A stretch of DNA of 64,000 bases from Bacteroidota bacterium (GCA_023422835.1 JAFAGI010000012.1:310001-374000); one strand, 5' to 3'. Counted from the first letter of the stretch, positions 26,051 through 35,354 are shown. Numbers and translations: made by a program. Notes: generated by a model not told the origin, from the sequence alone.

Positions 26051-27109
26051 ATGGCCCTTCAGTTTCAGAAGGAAGGGGATGAAGTAAAAATTTATACCTT
26101 TTCACTGCAATACCCGTCTTTTTTATTTCCCGGCAAAACCCAGTATTCATTGGGCATTCCGCCGAAAGGTGTCGATATAAAAGTTGCTGTTAATTCCGTC
26201 AACCCGGTCAATTGGCTCATGGTTGGCAATGAAATAAAAAAGCTATGTCCGGATATAGTTATCATACGTTACTGGATGCCTTTTATGGGCCCTTGCCTGG
26301 GCACTATTGCGCGGATTATAAAAAGGAATAAACATACAAAACTGGTGTGCCTGGTAGATAACCTTATTCCCCATGAAAAAAGGATGGGCGATGAAATGCT
26401 CACCGGGTATTTTGTGAAGCCGTTTGACGGCTTTATTACCATGAGCCAAACGGTGATGAACGATACTGAAAAAGTTACCAATGCACCGGTAGTATTGCAT
26501 GAACACCCGTTGATAGACAACTTCGGCGACCCGGTAAGCAAGCAGGAAGCGCGCAAATACCTGGGCCTCGAGCCTGACGAAAAATATATTCTTTTCTTTG
26601 GCTTTATCAGGAAATACAAAGGCCTGGACCTGTTGCTGGATGCAATAAAAATATTAAAGGATAGAAAGGCATCGCTTCCGAAGCTGATAATAGCCGGTGA
26701 GTTTTATGGCAATGCGGAAGCTTACCATGAACAAATAAAAACATTGGGTATAGAAGATGCATTGGTATTGCGCACAGACTTTATTCCCAACGAAGAAGTA
26801 AAATATTACCTGTCTGCCTGCGACTTCCTGATACAGCCTTACCGAGATGCCACTCAAAGCGGCGTAACTCCGCTTGCCTACCATTTTGAAAAACCAATGC
26901 TGGTAACCAATGTAGGCGGCCTGGCCGACATTGTACCCGACGGAAAAGCCGGTGTGGTTACAGAGGCCGAACCTGCTGCAATTGCTGCAGGTATTGAAAG
27001 GCTCTACACCATGGATGAGGCATTGCTTATTGCAAACGTAAAACAGGAAAAAGAAAAATTCAGCTGGGAAAGCTTCACGGATGCTATCAGGAAACTGGCT
27101 GGTTTTTAA
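26051..27109 (+). CDS. GT4-type glycosyltransferase, start codon unclear
   Basis: The GT-B protein of the GT4 family has the C-terminal donor site pattern (FFGFIRKYKGLDLLLDA, then QPYRDATQSGVTPLAYH and TNVGG). From ATG 26051 it has 352 residues, but the conserved N-terminal strand and glycine loop (IIIIGPAYPLRGGLASFNER) is encoded in frame at 25991-26050. That frame is open back to a stop at 25955 and contains no ATG, GTG or TTG. The natural start is therefore either a rare codon (an ATC or ATA around 25970-25997) or a mutated one. The sugar and acceptor are unknown. Confidence 0.85.
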   Translation: MALQFQKEGDEVKIYTFSLQYPSFLFPGKTQYSLGIPPKGVDIKVAVNSVNPVNWLMVGNEIKKLCPDIVIIRYWMPFMGPCLGTIARIIKRNKHTKLVCLVDNLIPHEKRMGDEMLTGYFVKPFDGFITMSQTVMNDTEKVTNAPVVLHEHPLIDNFGDPVSKQEARKYLGLEPDEKYILFFGFIRKYKGLDLLLDAIKILKDRKASLPKLIIAGEFYGNAEAYHEQIKTLGIEDALVLRTDFIPNEEVKYYLSACDFLIQPYRDATQSGVTPLAYHFEKPMLVTNVGGLADIVPDGKAGVVTEAEPAAIAAGIERLYTMDEALLIANVKQEKEKFSWESFTDAIRKLAGF

Positions 27110-27130
27110 GATAATTGCAGATGATAATTA

Positions 27131-27157
27131 AAAAAACTGCCGGCGAAAATCGCCGGC
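27131..27157 (-). terminator. Terminator after gltA
   Basis: GCCGGCGA and TCGCCGGC form an eight-pair stem around AAA. On the minus strand it is followed by AG and a run of seven T. It lies 27 bp past the gltA stop. Confidence 0.85.
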
Positions 27158-27183
27158 AAAATTATCATGTAAATAGTATACTA

Positions 27184-28470
27184 TTACCTGTTTTCCATTT
27201 CCACAAAATCTCTCTTCACGGAGCCCTGGTAAACCTGTCTGGGCCTTCCGATTGGGTCTTCGTGCAGGCGATGTTCTGTCCATTGAGCTATCCAGCCGGG
27301 CAGGCGGCCCAAAGCAAACAATACGGTAAACATCTCTGTGGGTATGCCCATGGCACGGTAAATGATACCGGAATAGAAGTCCACATTCGGGTATAATTTT
27401 CTTTCAATAAAGTACTCATCTTTCAGCGCTATCTCCTCCAGCTTCAATGCTGTTTCAAGGATTTCATCATGCACATCCAGGTCGTCCAGCACTTCATCCA
27501 TTACTTTCTTAATGATCTTTCCGCGCGGGTCAAAGTTCCTGTACACCCTGTGGCCGAAGCCCATAAGGCGGAAAGAGCTGTCCTTACTTTTAGCCATGTC
27601 TACATATTTCTGTACATTGCCGCCATCTGCCACTATTTGTTCCAGCATTTCAATTACAGCCTGGTTAGCGCCGCCATGAAGCGGTCCCCAAAGCGCAGAT
27701 ACCCCTGCAGAGATAGATGCAAACAAGCCGGCTCTTGCAGAGCCAACCATTCTTACAGTAGATGCAGAGCAGTTTTGCTCGTGATCGGCGTGTAAGATCA
27801 GGATTTTATCCAAAGCATTGATCAGCACCGGGTCTACTTCCAGCTCTTCGTTCGGCATCCTGAACATCATGTTGTAAAAATTCTCAACATAGTTCAGTTT
27901 ATTGTTCCCCTTGATCAAAGGATAGCCGTTCATATTCCTGTATGTCCACGCACAAAGAATAGCAAACCTTGCAATAAGCAGTTCGGAAGCTTTTTCAACA
28001 TCGTCGTGCGATTCAATATTTACTGCTTTAGGATTAAAGGCAGTCAGTGCAGAAGTCAATGAAGACAATACACCCATCGGGTGCGCAGAGCGTGGAAAAA
28101 CTTCCAGCAGGCGTCTCATTTCCTCAGAAACCCAGTTCTGATTTTTGATCTCTCTTTCAAAATGGTTAAACTGCTCTTTGTTGGGCAGTTCACCGTTAAG
28201 TAAAAGATACATTACTTCCGTAAAGTTTGATTTCTCTGCCAACTGTTCAATGGGATAGCCCCTGTAGAACAATTCACCTTTATCCCCATCAAGGTAAGTG
28301 ATATTACTGATTGTGGAACCGGTATTTTTATAGCCGATATCAAGAGTGATCAGACCTGTGTCTGATCTTAGTTTAGAAATATCAATACCCCTGTCGCCGA
28401 GCGTGCTTTCAATGATAGGATACTGGTACTCCTTTCCATCATAATTAAAAATAACTTTGTTGTCTGCCAT
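27184..28470 (-). CDS. gltA: Citrate synthase
   Basis: Condenses acetyl-CoA and oxaloacetate to citrate at the entry to the TCA cycle. The 428-aa length and N-terminal beta domain indicate the type II (hexameric, Gram-negative) form. Active-site segments are visible: ILHADHEQN with a catalytic His, LWGPLHGGANQAV, and GFGHRVYRNFDPRG, whose region holds the second His and substrate arginines; the catalytic Asp is in NVDFYSGII. It is monocistronic and ends at a strong hairpin. Confidence 0.97.
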   Translation of the reverse strand: MADNKVIFNYDGKEYQYPIIESTLGDRGIDISKLRSDTGLITLDIGYKNTGSTISNITYLDGDKGELFYRGYPIEQLAEKSNFTEVMYLLLNGELPNKEQFNHFEREIKNQNWVSEEMRRLLEVFPRSAHPMGVLSSLTSALTAFNPKAVNIESHDDVEKASELLIARFAILCAWTYRNMNGYPLIKGNNKLNYVENFYNMMFRMPNEELEVDPVLINALDKILILHADHEQNCSASTVRMVGSARAGLFASISAGVSALWGPLHGGANQAVIEMLEQIVADGGNVQKYVDMAKSKDSSFRLMGFGHRVYRNFDPRGKIIKKVMDEVLDDLDVHDEILETALKLEEIALKDEYFIERKLYPNVDFYSGIIYRAMGIPTEMFTVLFALGRLPGWIAQWTEHRLHEDPIGRPRQVYQGSVKRDFVEMENR

Positions 28471-28613
28471 AGCCTTAAGATTTCGATAAAAATAAGGAAA
28501 AATAGTTTGTTTTCAGGGATTTATTGCGGATTATTTTTAAAATATTTTTATTAGTAAGCATGCTTTCAAAAAACTGCCAAAAGCATGATATTAACCGGCG
28601 AAATCTGACTTAA

Positions 28614-28640
28614 TAAAAAAGCACGGTAATATGCCGCGCT
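28614..28640 (-). terminator. Terminator after the DUF5606 gene
   Basis: On the minus strand AGCGCGG and CCGTGCT pair over seven bases (one wobble) around CATATTA, followed by six T. It lies 26 bp after the stop. Confidence 0.7.
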
Positions 28641-28665
28641 TATAAATAAATAAAAAGTATTTGTA

Positions 28666-29259
28666 TCAATCTCCTTTGTTCCCGGTTTTCTTAGCAGAAG
28701 ATTTTTTCTTTTCTCCGGCATTTTTTGCATCTGCTTCTGCGCTTTTTTTGTCTGCCACTTTTTTTGCCGTGTTTACTTCTGTTTCTACATTTTCTTCTTT
28801 AGCTGTTTCCGCTTGCCGGGTTTCTGCAGCTTTTTCTGTCTCAGCTTCTTCACTAACATCCTCGTTTGTTGCCGCAGCTGTTTTTTCAAAATCTATATTG
28901 TTGAGTTCAAAAAAACCGTACCAGCGTATCATTTTTTTCATATCGCTGCCGTAGACTCTTTCAAAATCAAGTTCAGGAAAAACTTTCTCAAAATAGCTTT
29001 TTACCGCTTTGGCATCTTTATGATCGGGTATGGGTTCGGCGCTGTTTTTCATTGACTTAAAAACTTCCACCAGGTTTACATTTTCTTTTACGGTGTACAC
29101 TTCTATACTTTCAAGGTGCGAAAACTGGTGCGAACGCGATGATACAAACTTGGTAGATTTATCTTCCAGGGAGCGCACAATAGCTCCATCTGACTTGCTT
29201 CCAACCAGTTCGTATAGACCGCCCATTCCTGTAACAGAAATCAATTTACTATATTCCAT
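28666..29259 (-). CDS. DUF5606-family protein
   Basis: The 197-aa protein has an N-terminal domain with the pattern KLISVTGMGGLYEL, then HLESIEVYTVKENVNL, FEKVFPELDFERVY and DMKKMIRWYGFFEL, which is the layout of the Bacteroidota-specific DUF5606 family (function unknown). The last about 70 residues are a low-complexity Ala/Glu/Lys tail that turns strongly basic at its end. I chose ATG 29259: an earlier in-frame ATG at 29298 would add 13 hydrophobic residues not seen in the family. It is cytosolic by appearance. Confidence 0.8.
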   Translation of the reverse strand: MEYSKLISVTGMGGLYELVGSKSDGAIVRSLEDKSTKFVSSRSHQFSHLESIEVYTVKENVNLVEVFKSMKNSAEPIPDHKDAKAVKSYFEKVFPELDFERVYGSDMKKMIRWYGFFELNNIDFEKTAAATNEDVSEEAETEKAAETRQAETAKEENVETEVNTAKKVADKKSAEADAKNAGEKKKSSAKKTGNKGD

Positions 29260-29351
29260 AAATTTATTAATTAAGGCGTCAAAGATAAGCCAAAACACAT
29301 GAGTTAAAAATAATAAACAGGGAAAATCTATATAACTTTGCAGGCACTGAA

Positions 29352-29630
29352 ATGAACAGAATATCTTTTTTGTCTAAGCTGGCAATTATCTTCAATGCCT
29401 TATATGCAGCTGATTTTTTACTGCGCACAAAAATTATTGCCAATGCTTCCGGCAAGGCTTTTATATCGTTATCCGGCGGCTGGATCATTTCTCCCTTACT
29501 CAACCTGGTACTGATTTTTAGCATTATAATGATTAAAAAAGAAAACACGCCATTGCCCGTACCGAAATGGATCTGGACTACCTTCATGTTTTTCCTGGTT
29601 TTCCAGGTAATTGCTTTCCTGTTTATGTAA
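29352..29630 (+). CDS. Small hydrophobic membrane protein, 92 aa
   Basis: Unrecognised. It has three hydrophobic stretches (about 5-20, 47-61 and 70-91) separated by short basic loops such as MIKKENTPLPVPK, so it is probably a three-segment inner-membrane protein. It lies 10 bp before the alpha/beta hydrolase and may be co-transcribed with it. Codon use is like its neighbours, which supports a real gene. Confidence 0.6.
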   Translation: MNRISFLSKLAIIFNALYAADFLLRTKIIANASGKAFISLSGGWIISPLLNLVLIFSIIMIKKENTPLPVPKWIWTTFMFFLVFQVIAFLFM

Positions 29631-29640
29631 ATAACTAGCC

Positions 29641-30282
29641 ATGAAAATCTATCTGATAGCCGGGCTGGGCACAGACAAAAGAGTATTTAATAACATCAAC
29701 CTGCCTCAAAATTATGAGACTGTGCATCTTGAGTGGATAGAACCTTACCTAACAGAGAGCATCGAACAATATGCCCGCAGATTAGCAGCATATATTGATG
29801 ATAAGCAAGACTTTATACTGCTTGGCTTGTCACTCGGTGGCATGATTGCCTCTGAAATCAACAAAATCATTCAGCCTAAAAAAACAATCATTATTTCCGG
29901 AGCCGCTACCTCTCAACAGCTCCCTTTGTGGATAAGGCTTGCAGGTAAATTAAAACTGGAAAAGGCTGCACCTTACCTGGTGAATAAAAACAGGAACCGG
30001 TTTATAGCTGCTTTTATCGGTGCACACTCTGAAGAAGAGAGAAAGATGCTGGCAGACATGCGCAAAGATTCTTCGCGCCAGTTCAGCATCTGGGCCTTGA
30101 AGGCTGTAGCTTCCTGGAAAAACAACCAAGAGCCTGGCAACCTTGTATACATTCACGGCGACAAAGACCGTTTACTTTCCTGTCCTAAAGGCAATGGCGC
30201 TATCATTATCAGTGGCGGCACACATTTTATGGTTTACAACAGGGCTGCAGACATCAATAAAGCACTCCGGCAAATTCTGTAA
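29641..30282 (+). CDS. Alpha/beta hydrolase, 213 aa
   Basis: The small alpha/beta hydrolase has the nucleophile elbow GLSLGGM (Ser at about 63), an Asp in VYIHGDKDRLLSC and a His in GGTHFMVYN, making a plausible Ser-Asp-His triad. The N-terminal YLIAGLGTDKRVF corresponds to the oxyanion region. It has no signal peptide, so it is cytosolic. The substrate is unknown; esterase or lipase-like activity is the default. It follows a small membrane protein by 10 bp. Confidence 0.82.
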   Translation: MKIYLIAGLGTDKRVFNNINLPQNYETVHLEWIEPYLTESIEQYARRLAAYIDDKQDFILLGLSLGGMIASEINKIIQPKKTIIISGAATSQQLPLWIRLAGKLKLEKAAPYLVNKNRNRFIAAFIGAHSEEERKMLADMRKDSSRQFSIWALKAVASWKNNQEPGNLVYIHGDKDRLLSCPKGNGAIIISGGTHFMVYNRAADINKALRQIL

Positions 30283-30371
30283 TACTTCATTTAACAAAAG
30301 ATATTTGTACTTAGTTTTTAATGTTTTAATAAATTGCTACTTTTAGTATCTGTATTAAAAAAAATAATTAC

Positions 30372-31775
30372 ATGCACATCACTTTCCATGGCGCAGCGCG
30401 CACCGTCACCGGTTCAAAACACCTGATCACCCTTAAAAATGGCTATAAAATTTTACTGGACTGCGGGCTGTTCCAGGGAATGGGTAAGGAGACTTTTGCG
30501 TTAAACGAAAATTTCGGCTTTAATCCCGCAGATATAGATGTACTGATACTTTCACACGCACACATAGACCATTCAGGGCTTATTCCCAAGCTGGTGGGCG
30601 ATGGCTTTACAGGAAAAATATATTGCACACCTGCTACAGTAGACCTGGCCAAAATACTGCTGGAAGACTCCGCCGGTATACAGGAAAGCGACACGGAGTT
30701 TGTAAATAAGAGACGAGCTAAAGAAGGCTTACCGCCTTATGAGCCGCTGTATACGGTTGCAGATGCGAGAAGTGTATTCCCTTTATTTGTAGAAACTCCT
30801 TACAACCACTGGATGCAGATCAATGATGATGTAAAGCTTTTATTTACAGATGCAGGCCATATCATCGGCAGCGCCTGTGTGCATCTGGCGATCAGGGAGG
30901 AAGGCAAAGAACAACGCATCAGCTTTAGCGGAGACATCGGCAGGTATAAGGATGTAATACTGAAATCACCGGAAGTATTCCCGCAGGCCGACTACCTAAT
31001 CATGGAAAGCACCTATGGCGACAGTCTCCATGAAGGCGTGTTTGACACGGCAGAGACTTTGCTCTACTGGGTTACCAAAACCTGTATGGAAAAGAAAGGC
31101 AAACTCATTATCCCTGCATTCAGCGTTGGGCGCACCCAGGAGCTGTTATATTTTCTCAACCAGCTTAGCCTCGAAAGATCGCTCCCTAAAGTGCCGGTGT
31201 ATGTAGACAGCCCGCTAAGCTACGAAGCTACACAGGTGGTAAAAAGTCACCCGCAGAATTTTAATAACCGGCTAAAAAAAATATTGCAGTACGACCATGA
31301 CCCATTTGATTTCGACAACCTCCAGTTTATCGGCTCTGTGGAGGAAAGCAAGGCATTGAATGCAGACCGCAGGCCGATGGTGATTATTTCTGCCAGCGGC
31401 ATGGCAGACGCCGGGCGTGTGAAACACCACATCATGAACAATATTTCAGACGAAAGAAATTCCATACTGATCGTGGGCTATTGCGAACGAAATTCGCTGG
31501 GAGGCAGGCTGATGAACGGTCAAAAGCAGGTGCGTATATTTCGGGAAGATTTTGATGTGGTTGCAGAGGTTGGCGTTATGCGCAGCATGAGCGCTCACGG
31601 AGATTATGACGATCTCTGCCAGTTCCTGGCCTGCCAGAACCCGGCAGAAATCAAATCCCTATTCCTTGTGCACGGGGAGTATGATGTACAGCTGCATTTT
31701 CGTGAAAAGCTTATGAAGAAAGGATATAGAGAAGTCATCATTCCCGAACAGCACGAACGCATTCATTTACAATAA
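30372..31775 (+). CDS. MBL-fold / beta-CASP RNA-processing nuclease
   Basis: The 467-aa protein joins a metallo-beta-lactamase core (HAHIDHSG metal motif, FTDAGHIIGSA, FSGDIGRY, and MESTYGD) to a beta-CASP domain and a C-terminal RMMBL segment (VMRSMSAHGDYDDL, then LVHGEYDVQ). This is the layout of CPSF-73/YSH1-like ribonucleases, which are common in bacteria as general RNA-processing enzymes. All zinc ligands appear intact. It stands alone between a hydrolase and apaG. Confidence 0.9.
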   Translation: MHITFHGAARTVTGSKHLITLKNGYKILLDCGLFQGMGKETFALNENFGFNPADIDVLILSHAHIDHSGLIPKLVGDGFTGKIYCTPATVDLAKILLEDSAGIQESDTEFVNKRRAKEGLPPYEPLYTVADARSVFPLFVETPYNHWMQINDDVKLLFTDAGHIIGSACVHLAIREEGKEQRISFSGDIGRYKDVILKSPEVFPQADYLIMESTYGDSLHEGVFDTAETLLYWVTKTCMEKKGKLIIPAFSVGRTQELLYFLNQLSLERSLPKVPVYVDSPLSYEATQVVKSHPQNFNNRLKKILQYDHDPFDFDNLQFIGSVEESKALNADRRPMVIISASGMADAGRVKHHIMNNISDERNSILIVGYCERNSLGGRLMNGQKQVRIFREDFDVVAEVGVMRSMSAHGDYDDLCQFLACQNPAEIKSLFLVHGEYDVQLHFREKLMKKGYREVIIPEQHERIHLQ

Positions 31776-31792
31776 TGGCAACTTAAGCTATC

Positions 31793-32179
31793 TTAATTCA
31801 ACTTATCGGGACATACCATGATAAACTCAGGGATAGCTACTTCGAACTGTTCATAACTGTGCTGATTTTCCATGATGTAAAACCCGTGCATTTTACCCAC
31901 ATCTGTGCGCAGGCTGCAACCGCTTACATATTGAAAATGCTCATCGGGCTGTATCACCGGCTGCTGGCCTATTACGCCTTCGCCTTGCACATTTTCAAGC
32001 GATGCATTACTATCATGGATAAACCATTTGCGGGATAATAACTTTATGGGAAAACCGTTGTAATTATCAATGGTAATGCGGTAAGCAAACATGTACTCAT
32101 TCATCAGCGGATTGCTGTATTCCCGCTGATAAAATGTCTCAACACTGATCTGGATGCCTTTGGTAATTAATTTAGTCAT
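31793..32179 (-). CDS. apaG: ApaG domain protein
   Basis: The 128-aa, all-beta ApaG domain shows FAYRITIDNYNGFPIKLLSR, then GVIGQQPVIQPDEHFQYVSG and GKMHGFYIME, which are the family hallmarks. ApaG is linked to cobalt/magnesium resistance in enterobacteria, but its biochemical role is unclear. I chose ATG 32179; a start at 32248 would add 23 unmatched residues. It ends 17 bp from the convergent nuclease gene. Confidence 0.9.
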   Translation of the reverse strand: MTKLITKGIQISVETFYQREYSNPLMNEYMFAYRITIDNYNGFPIKLLSRKWFIHDSNASLENVQGEGVIGQQPVIQPDEHFQYVSGCSLRTDVGKMHGFYIMENQHSYEQFEVAIPEFIMVCPDKLN

Positions 32180-32385
32180 AGCCGCAATGATAAAAGTTGA
32201 TTTAAATAAAGATAAGGAAATATTTTTACCCACCTGTTTGCCTGCCATTATTCTTTCAAAAAAAATACCACAATTGATTGCAGTCTTTTATTATCACCGT
32301 GCCTGGTGTTTTCACTGACAACAATATATCAGAAAGGCCACAATTATTTGCGGCCCTTCATTAACTCTATCACGATCGGAATATT

Positions 32386-33057
32386 TTATTTTTCCAGGGG
32401 AGATTTTTTGCCGGCAAGCAGTTTTTCCACGGTAGCCTCCAGCCTTCTCTGCTTTACATCTGCACGCTTAGCTCCTGTGATCCAGGTAACGTATTGCTTC
32501 TGGTTGTTGGGCGACAGGGAGGCAAAAAACTCTTTAGCCTCAACCTGCTTATTAAATAAGGTAGACAGCTCCACTGGTATAATGGACAGTTTTTTTTCAA
32601 ACTTGGCTGAAGTAGGAGCAGAAACCGTATCTGATTTTTTAGCTTCCTTCATAATTTCTGCATCGCCTGTAAACTCTCTCACAAAATTGATGGCAGACCA
32701 CACAGTGTCCATTTCAATATCTTCTTTAGATTCAAAGCCGCTGTCTTTCAGCACAGACCAGGAGCAATCCCTGTTCAGGTCGCTGACGATCTTGCTGGCA
32801 GGCTTGGGATAAGCGATCCACAATCTGGCATTGATGTTAAGTGCCGGGAACACATCTTTGAGAATATTGCAAAGCTGGCTATTGCTCAATGCAAAAATTA
32901 AAGCAAAGTCTATCTTCTTTATTTTCAGTAAGGGTGTTACGTTTTTAGAAAAGCTGATTTTAGAGAAATGTTTTTCGACGGATGATGGTAGTCCCTGTAT
33001 CAAGATATTCTTTTCACTACCGAGTTGTAATTTTTCTAACAAACTTTGACTGGCCAT
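32386..33057 (-). CDS. YdeI/OmpD-associated family protein with extra N-terminal domain
   Basis: The C-terminal about 90 residues match the YdeI/OmpD-associated family: IPVELSTLFNKQVEAKEFF, LSPNNQKQYVTWITGAKR and QRRLEATVEKLLAGK. The N-terminal about 130 residues (NILIQGLPSSVEKHF, then DFALIFALSNSQLCNIL and LWIAYPKPASK) look like the DUF3052-type domain that sometimes accompanies it. No catalytic site is known. The protein is probably cytosolic, and 223 aa from ATG 33057. Confidence 0.8.
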   Translation of the reverse strand: MASQSLLEKLQLGSEKNILIQGLPSSVEKHFSKISFSKNVTPLLKIKKIDFALIFALSNSQLCNILKDVFPALNINARLWIAYPKPASKIVSDLNRDCSWSVLKDSGFESKEDIEMDTVWSAINFVREFTGDAEIMKEAKKSDTVSAPTSAKFEKKLSIIPVELSTLFNKQVEAKEFFASLSPNNQKQYVTWITGAKRADVKQRRLEATVEKLLAGKKSPLEK

Positions 33058-33063
33058 TCTCAC

Positions 33064-33420
33064 TTCTAAATTTATGGTTAAAAATTAGTTCGGAAATGCA
33101 AAGTTACGAAAAATAAGGCAATTTTTTGTTAACCAACACAAAACAATGTCCAAATTAGAACATTCAGGAAGTGCAAAAGATGCTTTGTGAAAGTGTACAA
33201 AGAAAAAAACAGTGCCTGAGAAGAAGTTTGTTTTACTGCAATGATACTTATCAGTGGGTGAAACTTTTATAATTTGTTGTGTCAAGGTTCGTGCTCGCCT
33301 ACAACATCTGCGCATGCATTAGGTGGCGCAGCCCATAGTATAGCTATTAATTTTCGTACATAGCTTCTATGAAACCGCAGCCTAATCTTTTAAAGTCTTT
33401 TTAAATAATTGTATCAATAC
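33064..33420. other. 357-bp intergenic region, no gene supported
   Basis: I see no convincing coding sequence. A 76-codon minus-strand frame at 33085-33315 lacks protein-like composition. TAACTTTG at 33106-33099 (minus) may be the -7 box of the YdeI-like gene. The remainder may be a dispersed intergenic repeat, which I cannot test here. Confidence 0.4.
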
Positions 33421-34470
33421 TTATTGCAGACTCTCGTCAATAACTTTTGAGCGCCTGAAAAGCATATCAGCTATTTCAATTGGGTTATGTTCATTTTCGG
33501 AGAAACCATACTTATCATTAAGGCAACTCGAACAGAATGTTTTATCAATATCATTCTGTTTACCGCAAGGGCAATTCCAAACTTGCTTTTCTTTACCAAG
33601 CAAGCCTTTTTTAATTTCTGTAGTTGATAAATCCGGAAATGCTTTAATAGATTGTTCAGCGAGGCCGTAAAGTTCTTTGGCATCTTCTTTTTTATAAACG
33701 TCTTTTTTTGCAATGGCCAATGTTAGGCCTATTTTTTTCAATAAAATATTATCTTCTGAAAGCAGCTCGTTAATTCTATCAATGTCATAGAAATTAAGGT
33801 CAACCATCACTTTTGACAACCTGTCCTTAGAATAATTACTTCCATACCTTAACTCATAATATAAATGATTGATAGTGCTTTTATTTTTAATCTCAGTGAG
33901 ATAGCGCAGATACATCGGGTAAAACTTTTCATATCCAGGTCCTGTAACCTCATTTTCTGTAAGATTTTTAAAATGGGAAGTCATTAATGGAAGCGCTTCA
34001 TGTATGCTATTTTGTACTATAAAGTTGATTGTATCCTCATTAATTTGCAATTTTCCTTCACTGATTAGCTCTTTATATTTATAGACCAGGCTTAAATTTT
34101 TCAGGTCATCTGCAGTAATATAATTATTATTGTTTTTCTCATGGTAGTTGTCAAGAATTACGGGAGTAGCGATTGCAGTAATCATAAACATCGATTTTCC
34201 CTGACCTGCTATTTCATCGAAGTCAACTGTAAGCGCTATAATTGCGTTGGCGCCCATGTATTTGGCTTTCACTTTAAGTTCATTTATGGCACTCTCATAC
34301 AGTCTGTTGAGCTGCTTTTGATAAGTAGCGGAATTTCCCCCAAAGAAGTCTGTAAGACTGGCGCTAAAATCTTTAAAAAAATTAGTACCAACAACGATAT
34401 GGCTGCTGACTACATCAAAGTACTTTTGTATTTTTTGATTTTCAATGAAAGGTGTATTGGTTACTATCAT
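33421..34470 (-). CDS. YbjQ-like domain protein with C-terminal zinc ribbon
   Basis: Residues about 1-105 resemble YbjQ/UPF0145 (SSHIVVGTNFFKDF, SAINELKVKAKYMGANAIIAL and MFMITAIATPV), a family of unknown function that forms pentamers. A helical middle region of about 170 residues follows. Near the end is a zinc ribbon, C-X-C-X10-C-X2-C (CPCGKQNDIDKTFCSSC). YbjQ proteins are normally about 100 aa, so this is a large multi-domain version of 349 aa. It stands alone. The function is unknown; the ribbon suggests binding of protein or nucleic acid. Confidence 0.78.
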   Translation of the reverse strand: MIVTNTPFIENQKIQKYFDVVSSHIVVGTNFFKDFSASLTDFFGGNSATYQKQLNRLYESAINELKVKAKYMGANAIIALTVDFDEIAGQGKSMFMITAIATPVILDNYHEKNNNNYITADDLKNLSLVYKYKELISEGKLQINEDTINFIVQNSIHEALPLMTSHFKNLTENEVTGPGYEKFYPMYLRYLTEIKNKSTINHLYYELRYGSNYSKDRLSKVMVDLNFYDIDRINELLSEDNILLKKIGLTLAIAKKDVYKKEDAKELYGLAEQSIKAFPDLSTTEIKKGLLGKEKQVWNCPCGKQNDIDKTFCSSCLNDKYGFSENEHNPIEIADMLFRRSKVIDESLQ

Positions 34471-34605
34471 GGCAAATTTATTATTATTTAAAATTTTCTA
34501 AATCTACTTGTACCAATTACAACAATTAAAGCCTATTCTGACACGAAGTATCAAACTACTCAAACCTACTCTCTTAAAAATAATTTTATCCAAATTAACC
34601 AGCTT

Positions 34606-35274
34606 TTAATGATTGATATTCATGAGCATGGGTACAAAAACAAATTCTTCAAAACGCTCTTCTTCCCAGGTACCATCGTCGTTTTTTGTAATGCGCATCA
34701 TGATCTGGCGTTCGTCTGCATCCTGAACAGGAGCAACCATTACGCCGCCTATCCTAAGTTGTGCCATCAGTTTTTCCGGTATAAATGGTGGGGCTGCCGT
34801 AATGATGATCTTATCAAAAGGCGCTTCTTCGGGAACGCCAAGGTATCCGTCGCCCAGGTAAAAATGTATATCCGGATGATTGAAGAATTCCTGGCGTTTG
34901 CGCTTTTTCTCCTGTGCATCAAACAACTTTTTCTGGCGCTCGATCGTATGTACTTCTGCCCCTAATTGTGCCAGTACCAGGGCTTGGTATACGCTGCCTG
35001 TACCCACCTCCAAAATCTTATCACCCTGCTGTACATTCAAAAGCTCTGTCTGGTAAGCTACGGTATAGGGCTGTGAAATGGTCTGCCCTTCACCGATAGG
35101 AAAAGGCCTGTTTTCATAAGCAATTTTGTCGAAGGCAGAATCTAAAAAGAAATGCCTGGGAATATTATTGATCACATCCAGAACCCGCTGGTCTTTTATA
35201 CCTTGCTCTTTCAGTTGTGCTACCAATTTCTTCCTTAGGCCTTTATGCAAATAAGTATCTTCAAGCTTTCTCAT
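34606..35274 (-). CDS. pcm: Protein-L-isoaspartate O-methyltransferase
   Basis: Repairs age-damaged proteins by methylating L-isoaspartyl residues. The 222-aa protein has the PCMT-specific FPIGEGQTISQPYTVA, SAM motif I LEVGTGSVYQALVLAQLG, and IIITAAPPFIP. The motif I residue usually Gly or Ala after GS is Val here, which I judge tolerable. It lies downstream of the YtxH gene on the same strand, with a terminator between. Confidence 0.93.
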   Translation of the reverse strand: MRKLEDTYLHKGLRKKLVAQLKEQGIKDQRVLDVINNIPRHFFLDSAFDKIAYENRPFPIGEGQTISQPYTVAYQTELLNVQQGDKILEVGTGSVYQALVLAQLGAEVHTIERQKKLFDAQEKKRKRQEFFNHPDIHFYLGDGYLGVPEEAPFDKIIITAAPPFIPEKLMAQLRIGGVMVAPVQDADERQIMMRITKNDDGTWEEERFEEFVFVPMLMNINH

Positions 35275-35288
35275 GGGGCTGCAAGATA

Positions 35289-35323
35289 CAAAAAAAAGTA
35301 GCCGCCATTTATCCGGCAGCTAC
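35289..35323 (-). terminator. Terminator between the YtxH gene and pcm
   Basis: On the minus strand GTAGCTGCC and GGCGGCTAC pair over nine bases with one wobble, and eight T follow. It is 32 bp past the YtxH stop. Confidence 0.8.
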
Positions 35324-35354
35324 CTGTTTGTTTATTCATCTAAAAAGATCGCGG

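Noticed and set aside
33085..33315. 76-codon frame in the gap after the YdeI-like gene
   Set aside because: Composition is not protein-like, and it lies over the likely promoter region.
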